A stretch of DNA of 64,000 nucleotides from positions 9,453,883-9,517,882 of the forward strand of contig NC_047081.1 of assembly GCF_902459465.1 (NCBI RefSeq), given 5' to 3'. Within the stretch, counting starts at the first letter, position 1. Each line of letters opens with the position of its first letter. The position numbers and the translations under genes are program-made. Positions 63,678 through 64,000 of this stretch are shown here, in pieces. The notes under the pieces were generated by a model. It saw only the letters and a list, made by a program, of their open reading frames with translations. It did not search any database and was not told the origin of the DNA. The stretch comes from Asterias rubens. Lineage: Eukaryota > Echinodermata > Asteroidea > Forcipulatida > Asteriidae.

Positions 63678-64000
63678 GGCGCTATTTCAGCCAATAATGT
63701 ATTGGCTATCGGGTAGACTACAAAAACCACGATCGCAGACTTGAAACCAAGTCTACCGCTTATGAAGTGGCACAGCTATTCATGTAGAGGAATGGGACAA
63801 TATCGTTCCCAAACATTGAAAGTGGAGTATACGGCCAATACAAAGGCAGTTCAACCCGAGAGACCGGGCCTCTGGTCAGAAGACACTCTGAGCTCTGAGC
63901 ATCAACAAGGTAGGGTTATGTTTCTTGTTTTGTCTGTTTAGGTGTTCGGGCAACAGCCCGAATAACTCTTTGATTTTGTTCGTTTTTTTTATTTTTTTTT
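63678..64000. repeat. Fragment related to 4425-4490, then unrecognised end of window
   Basis: GGGCGCTATTTCAGCC, CAAAAACCACGATCGCAGAC and TTGAAACCAAGTCTAC are the inverse counterpart of the block at 4425-4490. From 63770 to 64000 nothing is recognised beyond a T-rich end. Confidence 0.45.

Overview
This is eukaryotic, animal-type genomic DNA. Genes are split by GT-AG introns, there are no bacterial operons, and most of the sequence is AT-rich intron or intergenic DNA filled with short non-autonomous transposons. The gene families and repeat style suggest a marine deuterostome, most likely an echinoderm (perhaps a sea star). That placement is an inference from repeat style and gene content, not a database result.

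Gene layout. (1) 915-3588, minus strand: a three-exon SLC35A-type nucleotide-sugar transporter of 350 codons. (2) 10200-54178: a cluster of four matrix metalloproteinase (MMP) genes. MMP-A (plus strand, 10200-16869) lies tail to tail with three tandem minus-strand genes: MMP-B (20378-29078), MMP-C (32282-44106) and MMP-D (46612-54178). I rebuilt all four exon by exon from splice signals and paralogue alignment. B, C and D have nine coding exons and A has ten, with matching intron phases. Each encodes a signal peptide, propeptide with cysteine switch, zinc-binding catalytic domain, hinge and four hemopexin-type repeats. B, C and D carry a furin-type basic site after the propeptide. B and D end in a hydrophobic tail that looks like a GPI-anchor signal (MMP17/MMP25 style), as does the out-of-frame tail of C. 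A has neither the furin site nor the tail, and has a Gly- and Thr-rich hinge, so it should be a freely secreted enzyme. MMP-C has a frameshift in its last exon that removes the end of the hemopexin domain and the anchor.

Repeats. The rest is mainly MITEs and foldback elements. The commonest is a ~390-bp element (called T1 here) whose ends begin AAAGGCAGTGGACAC and which sits in TTAA targets, with over 20 full or partial copies. Three further families (T2, T3, T4) also sit in TTAA. Several copies are nested or adjacent, and sibling copies show the empty sites. There are also foldback elements (F series), a 5'-truncated CR1/L2-like LINE at 60880-61722, dispersed hairpin repeats that may derive from Penelope-like elements, a palindromic minisatellite (37540-38170), a ~28-bp minisatellite (50942-51200) and many homopolymer tracts.

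The four MMPs probably arose by local duplication. In B, C and D the zinc-site exon is far more alike, including silent positions, than the hemopexin exons, which suggests gene conversion or strong constraint. No CRISPR, rRNA, confident tRNA, integrated virus or complete autonomous transposon was recognised.
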